Part shown: positions 10,279 through 18,487 of the stretch, one piece after another | How the letters are laid out: each line of letters starts with the position of its first letter | Numbering within the stretch: position 1 is the first letter of the stretch | DNA from: Cytidiella melzeri | Taxonomy: Eukaryota > Basidiomycota > Agaricomycetes > Polyporales > Irpicaceae | Assembly (NCBI GenBank): GCA_022592445.1 | Contig: JABYQR010000514.1 | Span: 1-24,474, forward strand | Length of the DNA stretch: 24,474 bases | Reading direction: 5' to 3' | Notes under the pieces: generated by a model | What the model saw: only the letters and a program-made list of their open reading frames with translations | Database searches by the model: none | What the model was told of the DNA's origin: nothing | Program-made: the position numbers and the translations under genes

Positions 10279-11325
10279 TCCTCCAATCTCTTTTTGAGGT
10301 CGGCGTTCTCCGCCCTCAACTTCTCCAGTTCTCCTAGTACGGCCTTGAGTGTCACTTCCGATACTCCCGACGAGCTCGACGCTTCTTCCCTCTCAGGCTT
10401 CTTTTCTTCGGCCCGAGAAGAGATGTCTCCCAGTGGTAGCGGCCACACGAGTCCCCGAGGTGGTGGGCGTGGGACTGCCGGTTTGGTGCACGTGCGTGCG
10501 ATGTGACTGGGGTCGGTGGTAATCTCTTGACAGTTGTAACACCGCCGACCTTGTTGCATTTTGGAGGCATCGACCTCCATGGGAACGGACCGTTGGAAGG
10601 ACGGGGAACCGGAGTAAACCTGGGCTGAGACTGGGTGGGTCTCGACGTAGTTGACGGGGAACAGACGGAGTTTTCTTTTCCGTCGTCTCCCTGATGCGGG
10701 CATATGCGGCTGCCATTTTCAGGGACCTATCAATCCAGCTTTGGTAATTGGCTGGAGGTGCTTCGGCCGTTGCCAGCCGCCTGTAGATGTATTCAGGGAG
10801 ACCCTTTATGAACCGGATCTCCTTGTCTTTGTCGCTCAACCCGTTGATGCGACCCACATATGACTGGAAGTCAGTGACGTATGTACCGACATCCCGCGCG
10901 TTCTTTTCCTTCTTTTCAGCTCCACAGAGCTTCTCCAGTTCACGAATGGCAGTATCCTCGGGCGTTGCATCGCCGAAGTACTTTTTGAGTTCGGTTTTGA
11001 ACTTAGCCCACGTGTCAAGATTGGCCGGCAAATCACCGTTGTGGTCAGCCATGTGATCTGTGACTGGTATTGCCCATTGGGCAGCTTTCTCCGACAGACG
11101 ATAGATGGCCGTCAGGACCTTGGTTTTCTCGTCCGTGATACTGGCAGTCACCCAGTAAGCCTCACACTGGGACAGAAAACGCTCCAGGTCACGACCATGT
11201 TCGCCCTTGTATCTATCGGGCTTGGAATCATTGTTGTTGACCGTAACCTGCGGTCTGGGCATTGCTTGCGCGACTGCAGCTACAATGGCTGCAACCAGGG
11301 CGGGATCAACCGCGGGTGTTGTCAT
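10269..11325 (-). pseudogene. gag: gag: capsid, zinc knuckle, C-terminal coiled coil; frame-broken
   Basis: The start is chosen at 11325 because it is the first ATG after the predicted transcription start and has G at -3 and A at +4. The N-terminus MTTPAVDPALVAAIVAA is followed by capsid-like sequence (KPDRYKGEHGRDLERFLSQC, SWIDRSLKMAAAYARIRE). Near 10700-10680 the good frame changes to a Ser/Pro/Gln-rich linker (SRPTQSQPRFTPVPRPSNG), and near 10585 it changes again to MEVDASKMQQGRRCYNC. Each change equals loss of one base at an A-rich or C run. The zinc knuckle is CX2CX8HX4C rather than the usual CX2CX4HX4C. The protein ends with a short Leu heptad coiled coil (LGELEKLRAENADLKKRL) just before the slippery stop. 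The frame also reads upstream of 11325 to about 11658 without a Met. Confidence 0.85.
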
Positions 11326-11714
11326 TGCGGTGGGAGTGGGGGAAACGGTTTCAGGGGCAGTGATGGGATCAGGAATAATGAGGGTATCGTCTGGTGGAGC
11401 CGGTGGGTTTTCCGGTACAACTAAACTGGTATTGACCTCGACTTCTTCAGGAACTCCGACAATCAACGGTATTTGACTGTTATCGCAAGCTACGTATCCA
11501 CGGTATCGTTGTCCTTCTCTGAAATGACGGGATACTACAAACTTTTGATTTCGATTTGGACACGGCTGTTGTTCGCAGATTTCAATATATGCGTGGTCCT
11601 CTTCGTTATCGTGACAGTCCTGAAGATCGTCGGGATCAAAGACGTGGAAATGATTATCGCACTCAATGATTGCTATCTACTACAAAGGGAGTTTCTCAAA
11701 ATATCCTCCGTCTG

Positions 11715-12524
11715 CTACAATGCAACTCGACTCGTGACTTCTGTCAACCTCTTGCGTAATTGCGTGAAGTTGATCTGTCCTACTGACTGCAGACCCCAGT
11801 TCAATGCTTTGAGCTGGGCCGGCGTGCGGGTGGAGAGTACTTCCTCCGTATGCTCTGTGAGGTACAGAAGCTTGTCGTTGAGTAGCAAAACTGACTTGAC
11901 CTGTGAGTCGTTGCGGTCGCGAGTAAGTTCGATGAGGATCTTGAGGCGTTTAGTAGTGGCTTCAATCTTCGGCTTGAGGATACCGACTTGATCCTTGATT
12001 GAGAATTTGTGGAAGTCAAGCGTCACAGGTTTTTGCGCGTCCGGTCGAGGGGGTGCAGGTGCCCGAGCGATACGATCCTTGAGAGATGGTTTCTCAATGC
12101 GGTCGGAGAGTGTTTGTGCGCGCTCCGTGCGTACACGTTCCTTAATAGACTCGTTGTCACGAGCAAACTTTTCGTGGTCAAAGGCTGGGAGTCGGGTGCC
12201 GAGAGGGTGATAGTGGGGACGACGTGAGACGTAGGAGACGATAGCTTCAAGGTCTTTTTCTGTGTAGAGACGAGGACGACCTTGCTCACGTAGTTCTCGG
12301 CGAGCTTCAAAGAAGGACTCGGGTACACGGCGACGAATGCGTATGTCCTTAGGCACTACAACCACGAAGTGAGATGTAAGATCAAAGGTCCGGGCCAATA
12401 CAACGTACTGGTAAACCGGGGGGACTAAACTTTTTAAAACTTTGGGGAAAAGGATGTGTGCGATTGCGCGACGTCCAGGCGAGCGTACAGAGATTCTACC
12501 TAATGTCAGGAACACAACCCAACT
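11715..12524 (-). CDS. Methionine-less leader ORF between PBS and gag
   Basis: Open for about 269 codons from a TAG inside the 5' LTR (12525-12527) to TAG 11715-11717, with no ATG in frame. The translation looks protein-like: charged and helical, with repeated motifs of the type LSDRIEKPSLKDRI, then KIEATTKRLKILIEL and LLLNDKLLYLTEHTEEVL. It lies in a different frame from gag and is separated from the gag frame by two TAG codons (about 11658-11663). If expressed it would need non-AUG initiation or an unseen splice. Alternatively it is an ancestral gag-related or accessory frame whose ATGs were purged so that scanning ribosomes reach gag. I do not recognise a family. Confidence 0.4.
   Translation of the reverse strand, partial: SWVVFLTLGRISVRSPGRRAIAHILFPKVLKSLVPPVYQYVVLARTFDLTSHFVVVVPKDIRIRRRVPESFFEARRELREQGRPRLYTEKDLEAIVSYVSRRPHYHPLGTRLPAFDHEKFARDNESIKERVRTERAQTLSDRIEKPSLKDRIARAPAPPRPDAQKPVTLDFHKFSIKDQVGILKPKIEATTKRLKILIELTRDRNDSQVKSVLLLNDKLLYLTEHTEEVLSTRTPAQLKALNWGLQSVGQINFTQLRKRLTEVTSRVAL
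12491..12501 (-). other. Primer-binding site of the self-priming (Tf1-like) type
   Basis: Minus strand AGGTAGAATCT lies two bases after the 5' LTR end. It is the exact complement of AGATTCTACCT at 12721-12731 in the LTR, the predicted 5' end of the transcript. The match is exactly 11 bases; bases on either side do not pair. In Tf1 the first 11 nt of the mRNA prime reverse transcription in this way. I did not compare the site systematically against tRNA 3' ends. Confidence 0.8.
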
Positions 12525-13022
12525 CTATGAAGAGCGAGGGAGTGACGACAAGGGGGGAGGAACGACGAGCGAACTCGCGTGGACGATGACGACAGGAGTA
12601 TAGGTGATGAGGAGGAGTGGAGACACGACGACGAGGGATCAGCTGACAATGAGCTAAAGACCAGGATATATTAGCAAAGTGATGAGACTTGTACAAGGTG
12701 GACGTCACCTAAAGACCAGGAGGTAGAATCTGAGGTCTTTAGGGAGCTACAGGGTGAGTTTATATACATCTCAGACAAGGACCCCTGGTACCGGGTCTGT
12801 ACTCCTAACACTGCTGTGGGAACGTATGGTGTGCTATGGTGCGATGTTCTACAATGTTCCACAATGTTCCAGCACCTTCTATGATCATGTGACCGGTCTG
12901 TCACATGCACTTGATCACCTGCAGTAGCCATGTACCATCGATAAGATAAGATAAGGAAATTGAGAAGGTAGGATAATGAAAATAAAAGGAAAAGAAAGGA
13001 AAAAGTGTGCATGGTCGTGACA
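12504..13022 (-). repeat. 5' LTR of the chromovirus
   Basis: 519 bp, TGTCA...TGACA. U3 would be about 12732-13022 and R-U5 about 12504-12731. Its first T follows GTAAG of gene B exon 1, giving a GTAAGT donor. Confidence 0.95.
12759..12766 (-). promoter_or_regulatory. LTR TATA box
   Basis: TATATAAA on the minus strand, 35 bp upstream of the AGATTCTACCT motif (12731) complementary to the PBS. The spacing supports 12731 as the transcription start and the start of R. The same pair is conserved in the 3' LTR (6044-6051 and 6016). Confidence 0.75.
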
Positions 13023-13027
13023 CTTAC

Positions 13028-13064
13028 CTCCAGCCTTGCACTTGTTAGCGGAGCTGTGAGGCAT
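13028..13064 (-). CDS. Gene B, exon 1
   Basis: ATG at 13062-13064 opens MPHSSANKCKAG and ends in phase 1 at 13028, followed by GTAAG (13027-13023), where the retrotransposon LTR begins. Exon 2 resumes at 5773 after CTAG in the matching phase (G+TT). The frame is open upstream (TPAKSAVINPATPKV), so a longer exon 1 is possible. The 37-nt size makes this tentative, but the phase match and donor support it. Confidence 0.45.
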
Positions 13065-13557
13065 GACTTTGGGAGTTGCAGGGTTGATGACTGCAGATTT
13101 AGCTGGAGTTGCGACAATGATGATAAAAGGAAACACAAAAAAGAGTCAGCACGATGTGCTCAACATACAGTTGAAGCAGCACTCGGTTGTACCATGCAGT
13201 TACGTCCAAATGGCAGCACTCATTGTGTGCTCCTGCACACTTGGCACAGTGAGGTGTGGTGTATGACACAGGCCAGCAGGGCGGCCCCACTGTTGGCCAA
13301 TGGTGCAGCGAGGCACTAGTAGGTGCGTATTGATGACTTCAGCTGGCTTTTGGAAGCCTGTTGCAATTGATTCTGGCATTGAAAGGAGGCACCTGAGCAT
13401 GGTGCACTTGGTATTGATATTTCCAGCTCTCGCTCACGGACAAGGTTACCTTGTTCTTTTCATTGTTCTCTTTCTATATGAATCACATGGTGGTGTAGCT
13501 TCATTCCGGCAGACACAGCCTTCTTGATTATCATTTCCTTATCGAGCTGTCTCCCGT

Positions 13558-13692
13558 TGTACTATAAGAGTTCACTCATTCCCCTCTTTTCCCCCCATTG
13601 TGCTCTCTTCCTTTGCACCTTGGGGTAAGCTTGTCTCTCTTGCACTTGCAGTATGTACATATGCTGATCCTGTACTTAGCTCACTCGCTCGA
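13558..13692 (+). promoter_or_regulatory. Candidate promoter and 5' leader with a 55-nt intron
   Basis: CTATAAGAG near 13561 precedes pyrimidine-rich sequence. An intron at 13625-13679 is defined by GTAAGC, a branch-like CTGAT about 12 nt before the end, and TTAG. Its reality is supported by a downstream copy (14412-14467) that lacks exactly these 55 bases. The leader continues at 13680 and is interrupted by the solo LTR at 13696. No downstream protein is recognised, so this may be the leader of a decayed gene or element. Confidence 0.5.
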
Positions 13693-14384
13693 TGCTGTTA
13701 AGACCGACTATCGTCAAGGGACAAATTGTCAGGTCAGAACCCCTTGGTGTAGCTACACTCAAGGTCTGATGATGGTCTAGGCCGCGCGGTCGCTGTCAAG
13801 CACAGTGGCAGACAGATGATGGTTCGATAGAAGGAATATTGATACAAAGTGGATAGACTGAGGTTCTAGCCCCATGTCTAGCGGCTATTTATACATGTTG
13901 ACCTAACTAGTTTTGGACCAGTCCGAGGTAGTGGTAGCAAATTGGAGAAACAGAAAGGAGGAACAATGCACAGAGAACAGCCACTACTCTGGAAAGCCAA
14001 TGAGAGAAAAGACCGTTGAGGTGCGGAAACAAGGAACAATAGAAAGGTGAAACATGAGGCAGAGATCAATAGAGAAGGGGTTGAACCCAAAACAGGGTAT
14101 AGATGGGGTTGGACCCGATGGAGTGGTAACGGAGGTATGGAAAGGCCGAGGGTTGAACCAACGCAATGGTAATCAATCGGAGTTAGGTCCGAGGTTTGAA
14201 TGGACATCAGAAGGCAACTGATAACATAATAGTCCGTGTTGAACGGAGGCAATGTGGATCAGGGAATGATGGAGGGAAGACGAGTTGGATCGCCAAGGCA
14301 ATTGTAAAGAAGATAACTGGTTATCAAGGTAATTGAAGAAGTAAAGAAAAATAATAGGGTGTGAAGACTGTTCGTAACAGATGC
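13691..14384 (+). mobile_element. Solo LTR, family Y copy 1, with GATGC target duplication
   Basis: The LTR is 13696-14379 (684 bp), TGTTAAGACC...TTCGTAACA, with TGTTA/TAACA inverted tips, flanked by GATGC at 13691-13695 and 14380-14384. It holds a TATA-like TATTTATA and several GAACAATAG-type motifs. No internal retrotransposon region is attached, so it is a solo LTR left by LTR-LTR recombination. An open frame on the minus strand (13878-14252) has a counterpart in the other LTR copy and is not treated as a gene. Confidence 0.85.
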
Positions 14385-14411
14385 TTGTGTCTTAGGTACA
14401 GTTATATTGCA

Positions 14412-14467
14412 ATTGTGCTCTCTTCCTTTGCACCTTGGGCTCACTCGCTCGACGCTTGTGTCTTAGG
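14412..14467 (+). repeat. Intron-less duplicate of the leader unit
   Basis: Bases 14412-14439 equal 13597-13624, bases 14440-14452 equal 13680-13692, and the rest equals 14382-14396 after removing the solo LTR. The only mismatch is GACGC for GATGC. The 55-nt GT-AG intron is cleanly absent. The flanking sequence 14468-14632 holds no gene I recognise. Confidence 0.75.
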
Positions 14468-14632
14468 GACTCAGAGGTCTGACAGCACCGTTAGGTCTTA
14501 GCAGCGCACACAACCCTGCTTTTCGACGTATCCGTTGTTACTTAGCATTGTCAATGAAGTTGGCATAAAGAATGCCAAAGCAGGGAGAGATCTCGGGAGC
14601 AAAGAGACATGGAGGGCCAGCCAGTTGCACAG

Positions 14633-15804
14633 TCACCCAGCTATTGTTGCTTTTGGAGCTGGGGAAGAAAATTGGAGGCAGAGGTGGTGGCCATCTGCCT
14701 GAGTAAGAAGAATGCACCAAAAGAAGACACTGCTCTTAATCTGGTAGCGTTGAACCATGAGTGGTGTTGGGGCACATGCTACAGTAGTAAAAAATGATGA
14801 GACAACTTCATCAATATCATGAGTGGGCAGAGATGAAAATGAGAGGCGGTTGCCAACAGAGTGAATCCAGTACACTGCTTGGAGAGAGGAAAGATCACAG
14901 GTAGGATACTTCTGCCTGCTGAAATCAAGGAAGTCCTGAAGGACTTGGGGATCTGATGGCAGCCGGGACAGGAACACAGATGCTGCATTGGGAAAGGGGA
15001 TGGTGATGGAGTTTAGAGCACCCTCATTGATTGGAATGTGCTTCTTCTTGGACTGCAGCAAATGGGATTGCAGGGTGCACAAAGTGAGTTGATTGCCTTC
15101 AGCAGGCAAGACAGACAGACAGGCCTTTGCAATAGCCTCTGCAGTATGAGTACTCTTGCAGAGGGGGCAAGGAGAGGATGCCACTACTGCAGCGCTGCAT
15201 GCAGCAAGTTTAGCAGTGGTAACAGATGGAGCCACAACTACAGGAAGAGGAGGTACCACAGGTGTAGTAGCCTGGGAGAGAGAGTTGGGTTCCAGGGGCT
15301 TCCAGGCCTGGAAGAATTCAGAAAGCGCCTTGTGGACAGGGCACCATAAAGCGAAGGCATGGTTGGAAGGGGGCACTGAAAACAGCCGCATGTGCAGACA
15401 GGATGGCTGCTGCAGCACAGAGAGAATTGGCCAGCATGGAGATGGTTTTGATAAACAGAGTTGGGTCCTCTGGTACAGGAGCAGACAGAGAAGATGGTGC
15501 AGCAGGGAGAGGAGACTCAACTGGTGAGGATGATGCAGACTCGACTATGATATCTGGCAAAGCCAGAGGTGGCTCAGGCAAGTGACCAAGAGTGGGAGAA
15601 GCAGCCCTATTCATCTCTATCTGAGGCAGAGGTAGGTGAGGCAGATGAAAGTCCTGAAGTGCCTCCAGAACTCGGTAGATTGAGGCTGCCTTGTTGGCAA
15701 CAGCCACTCGTTGTTGCGCACATTTGTGCTTCTTGATATTCTTGGTGCTCTTGGCTGCAGGAGCAAGCTTTGGAGGCAGAGCAGTGCAGGTGGCAGGATA
15801 CCAT
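14633..15804 (-). CDS. Gene C: unrecognised gene or remnant
   Basis: A first part, about 15420-15804, enters after an acceptor-like CCAG (15805-15806) and reads a basic stretch (LAPAAKSTKNIKKHK), ASIYRVLEALQDFHLPHLPL and a Pro/Ser/Ala-rich region. The second part, 14633-15375, is in another frame (NHAFALWCPVHKALSEFF ..., then IPINEGALNSITIPF, FLDFSRQKYPTCDLSSLQAV) to a stop at 14633. The two join in phase across a possible 43-nt GTGCTG...TTTTCAG intron (15376-15418); the alternative is a one-base indel near 15385. Because the donor is poor, a broken gene is equally likely. It is rich in Ala, Ser, Pro and Leu. No family recognised and no start codon identified. Confidence 0.35.
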
Positions 15805-15914
15805 CTGGAATGGGGATGCTATGAAGGTCGCAATGGAATGCAATGGCAGACCGCGAGAGAAGTTGCAAATCATGTGATTCCAGGGCTAGTTTGAAGATCT
15901 CTACTGATCAGTCA

Positions 15915-16290
15915 ATAAAAGATGGTGACACAGAGACAGGGATTGACGTGACAAACAGGGACACAGAGTGGAAAACAACAAGGAGGTGGTGGCAGGCGTG
16001 AAGCACAATGCGTTCACTAGCTATCAAACTTATCCAGAAAGCTAGCCCAGTAAAGACCAAGTTAGAACTGATACTACCTGCTATGTAGTACAAAAGGGGA
16101 TCACTTACCTAGCCCAGTAAAGACCAAGAGATCAAGATGGGGAGCTAGGAGCATAGATGCAGCTGCTTATATAGACTTTAGAGCCTGTGCACAGACCAGG
16201 CTTGGCATGAAGTTGTGTGAGAAGCAAGAACAATAGAACCATCTAAGGGAGAACAATAGCTGTTGTCTGGACTCTGCCAAGACCTCTACC
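15915..16290. repeat. Family X repeat, partial copy 2
   Basis: Aligns with 150-533: shared GTGAAGCACAAT, the doubled CTAGCCCAGTAAAG motif, CTATGTAGTACA, and GAACAATAGCTGTTGTCTGG ending in GACCTCTACC. It lacks the right half of copy 1. Confidence 0.6.
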
Positions 16291-17137
16291 CGTTGATACA
16301 CCCGGAATTTGCCAAGCATGTAGGAAGCACAAGTTTGCTTGAGATCTCGCTGAAGGGATGTCCTTAAGGCGTCACAAGGGCAACATGCCACATGAGCATG
16401 GACGCGGGTAAACAAAGGGATCACTGTGAGGCACAAGAACAATTGGCTTCTCGTGAAGGCTCTAACCTTGCACCCTACATGAGGCAAACACCTGACAAAC
16501 AGAAGCCTCGCGGCAGCAGTCTTGTACAGGGTGTGGCGTCCACGGCGCTCAGCAGTTCCCCAAGACTTGACACTTGCTTTCAGAGCAAAGCCAAACGAAC
16601 CACAACCAAACAAGTCCAATCAAAAGCGCAACTTCCATATTGAGCCACCATGGCTGCCCTCCTAACTGGGATCCTTGAGTCTGGCGCTTCCACTCGAGGA
16701 CGCCCTTGAATTTGCTTCTGCCTCCCTGTTGTTCTTGAGTGGTGTGGCTCGTTGCTCACAAGGATTCGTTATATTAGTTACACGGATCCCGGACAAGCTA
16801 AAGATACACTGCACCCCGTTTTGGCTGCCCTTGACAAGAAGGAACCTTTTTGCAATGTGTATAGACTGGTGTTCTCACGTGTACTTGCATTGCCTTCAGT
16901 GATGGTATAGAAAAATTTCCAGTTGTTTGTTTCAGATGGTTGGATATTTAAACTACAAACTTTGTACCTCGAGTAGCTGAAAATACGACACCTTGGGTTA
17001 CCATCTCAAAAGCCCCCACTCCTCATACGTGTTAGCTTGCTCGTGTTTGTGACCTGTGTTACTGCGTACTCACTGTGTCCTTGCTTGTGTTCTCGTATCT
17101 CTCAAAGACCTTGCCTACACAACAGACATCCCTTTTC
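16291..17137. other. No gene recognised
   Basis: Short frames only. The 3' part (from about 16940, GATATTTAAACT) may be the promoter and leader of the Cys-rich frame at 17138; it contains TTACTGCGTACTC near 17061, a motif also found around the paralogous gene. Confidence 0.4.
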
Positions 17138-17739
17138 ATGCCAGCCTCGAGCTTGCTGACTGAATCAGCTATTAGCAACTCCTGCCACTACTGTGGTCCA
17201 CAGAAATCCACATGTTGTCCGGAATGATCAGCTACTCTCATCGAGAACCCACCATTTACATTATACAACTCCCCTAACGCACCAATCACCGTCTCTTTGA
17301 GTTCTCCTACCCCTGAGCCCCATCCAGACGATGAGTCAGAGCTCGAGTCCTACCAAGACTCAGAGATAGACTACAAGGATCCCCCGCGTCACACCATCAC
17401 TTGTCCTCACAAACAAGGCAGGTTGCTCCCTCTCTCATTCAAACTAAACAAGGACCCCACCCAAAATATCCCAGGCCCAGCCCTTCTGCTACAGCCTTGC
17501 AAGAACTGTAAGCCTCATGTCTACGCCATCAACCTCATCTAGACTGTGATCTGAGAATTTGTTCCTATGACCACCCTTATGATCCTGAGTGCGACATCAA
17601 TGTCATTGAGATTCTCTTGCCTTACATTGTGCACCTCGTAGTCTGCGCTTGCACTACCCACCCTGGCACCTTTGCTGTGATCTTCAGGCACGGCAAGTCC
17701 AAGTATGTTGCAAGTAGAATCCCCGTGCCAGAACAGTAG
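17138..17739 (+). pseudogene. Cys-rich protein paralogue, decayed copy
   Basis: ATG at 17138 opens MPASSLLTESAISNSCHYCG, is stopped by TGA at 17225-17227, and continues in the same frame through a Pro/Ser/Glu-rich region (TPEPHPDDESELESYQD) to QPCKN. A 35-nt GTAAGC...CTAG segment (17508-17542) joins in phase to RICSYDHPYDPECDINVIEI and CTTHPGTFAVIFRHG, with a stop at 17737-17739. If the TGA was CGA, the ancestral protein was about 190 residues. It has the same plan as 18488-19015: an N-terminal CXXC, a Pro/Ser-rich middle, then a DPEC-type motif and a C-THxxG domain. Function unknown. The intron is shorter than usual and the TGA suggests a pseudogene. Confidence 0.5.
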
Positions 17740-18299
17740 GTACCACGAGTTGTACCACACAACCACACGAGTTGGGAGAAGAGTGAGTCTTGTCTTGTTG
17801 AGTTAAACACTGCATCATTTACTGAGTTACTGCATCACATTTCTTTTTTCACTGTGTCGCGTTTCCTCAAGTTTTACTTTTGTAGCATTAGCATTTCTTG
17901 CGTTGAGACACTGAGTCACGCTTCAAACTAAGAACAACCTTAAAGACAACACAACCAACTACGAAGTGACAATAGAAGGGTAAAGGTGTGGAAGCGCGGA
18001 AGTGTTAAAGTGTGTGAGGTGGTCTTAGAGTCCTAGTTTTACCGGTGCTAGAAAGAGCGACAAGGTTTGTGATAAAGTTTGTGTGAAAAGAGCTAGACGG
18101 GCAGCTACCACGCGTATCGCGGGTAAAAGGGCAAGACGGCGTGGTGAAAGCGAAAGAGTTTAGCGCGGCTCAAAGAGAACGCGCAGGAGATGTTGCGACT
18201 TGTAGGAAAACGGCGCGCGGAGAGACGCAGATGATAAACGCAGGCGCAATATGAATCTCGAACACAAAATGCGGTCGCTGGTGAAGATGAAGAAGTCGC

Positions 18300-18420
18300 T
18301 GTAAAACGCGGGCGCAGTGAAAGTGAACGCAGTAAGCTTGACGCAGTAAAGGTAAAACGCAACGCAGTAACGCAGTAAAATAATGCAGTTAAGAAGCAAA
18401 CGCAGTATAACGAAGCCGAA
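18300..18420 (-). repeat. Short repeat cluster ACTGCGTT downstream of the Cys-rich gene
   Basis: On the minus strand about seven copies of ACTGCGTT or near variants occur in 110 bp after the stop of the gene at 18488. Degenerate sense-strand counterparts (TTACTGCATCAC, TTACTGAGTT, CACTGTGTCG) occur at 17806-17860 after the stop of the + strand paralogue. Confidence 0.6.
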
Positions 18421-18487
18421 AGAAACCGTAAGAGAAAGACAAACTTATGGAGCGCGAGTCGCAGAACAAGGCTATGTGAGATCGCAG

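Larger units (their letters stand above)
11326..12731 (-). promoter_or_regulatory. ATG-free 5' leader of the retrotransposon transcript
   Basis: I searched the + strand for every CAT (minus-strand ATG). None occurs from 12731 down to 11326, so about 1406 nt of predicted sense leader lack ATG in all three frames, whereas the opposite strand has more than 20 ATG in the same interval. The first ATG is the gag start at 11325. Confidence 0.85.
5788..13022 (-). mobile_element. Ty3/gypsy chromovirus LTR retrotransposon, nearly complete, probably inactive
   Basis: A 7235-bp element bounded by 520- and 519-bp LTRs (TGTCA...TGACA) that differ at three positions: a one-base indel near 5841, A versus C near 6207, and C versus T near 6262. 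On the minus strand the order is 5' LTR, PBS, long ATG-less leader, gag, -1 slippery site, pol (PR-RT-RH-IN-chromodomain), polypurine tract, 3' LTR. A C-terminal chromodomain and a GPY module place it among chromoviruses. The perfect 11-base match between PBS and predicted transcript start points to Tf1/sushi-type self-priming. The near-identical LTRs imply recent insertion, yet pol has two in-frame TGA codons and gag changes frame. No 5-bp target duplication is seen: the flanks are CCTCT (left) and CTTAC (right). It sits in sense orientation inside intron 1 of gene B. Confidence 0.95.

Noticed and set aside
12496..12708. 70-residue frame in R-U5 of the LTR (and its copy at 5790-5993)
   Set aside because: No ATG, repeated only because the LTR is repeated; the alternative leader frame at 11715-12524 is much longer.
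5783..13027. 5-bp target duplication of the chromovirus
   Set aside because: The flanks CCTCT and CTTAC do not match; I do not claim a duplication.
13878..14252. 124-residue minus-strand open frame
   Set aside because: Lies wholly inside the solo LTR; a similar frame in the other LTR copy reflects shared repeat DNA, not coding.
16167..16619. 150-residue minus-strand open frame
   Set aside because: Starts in repeat X copy 2 and has no protein-like features.
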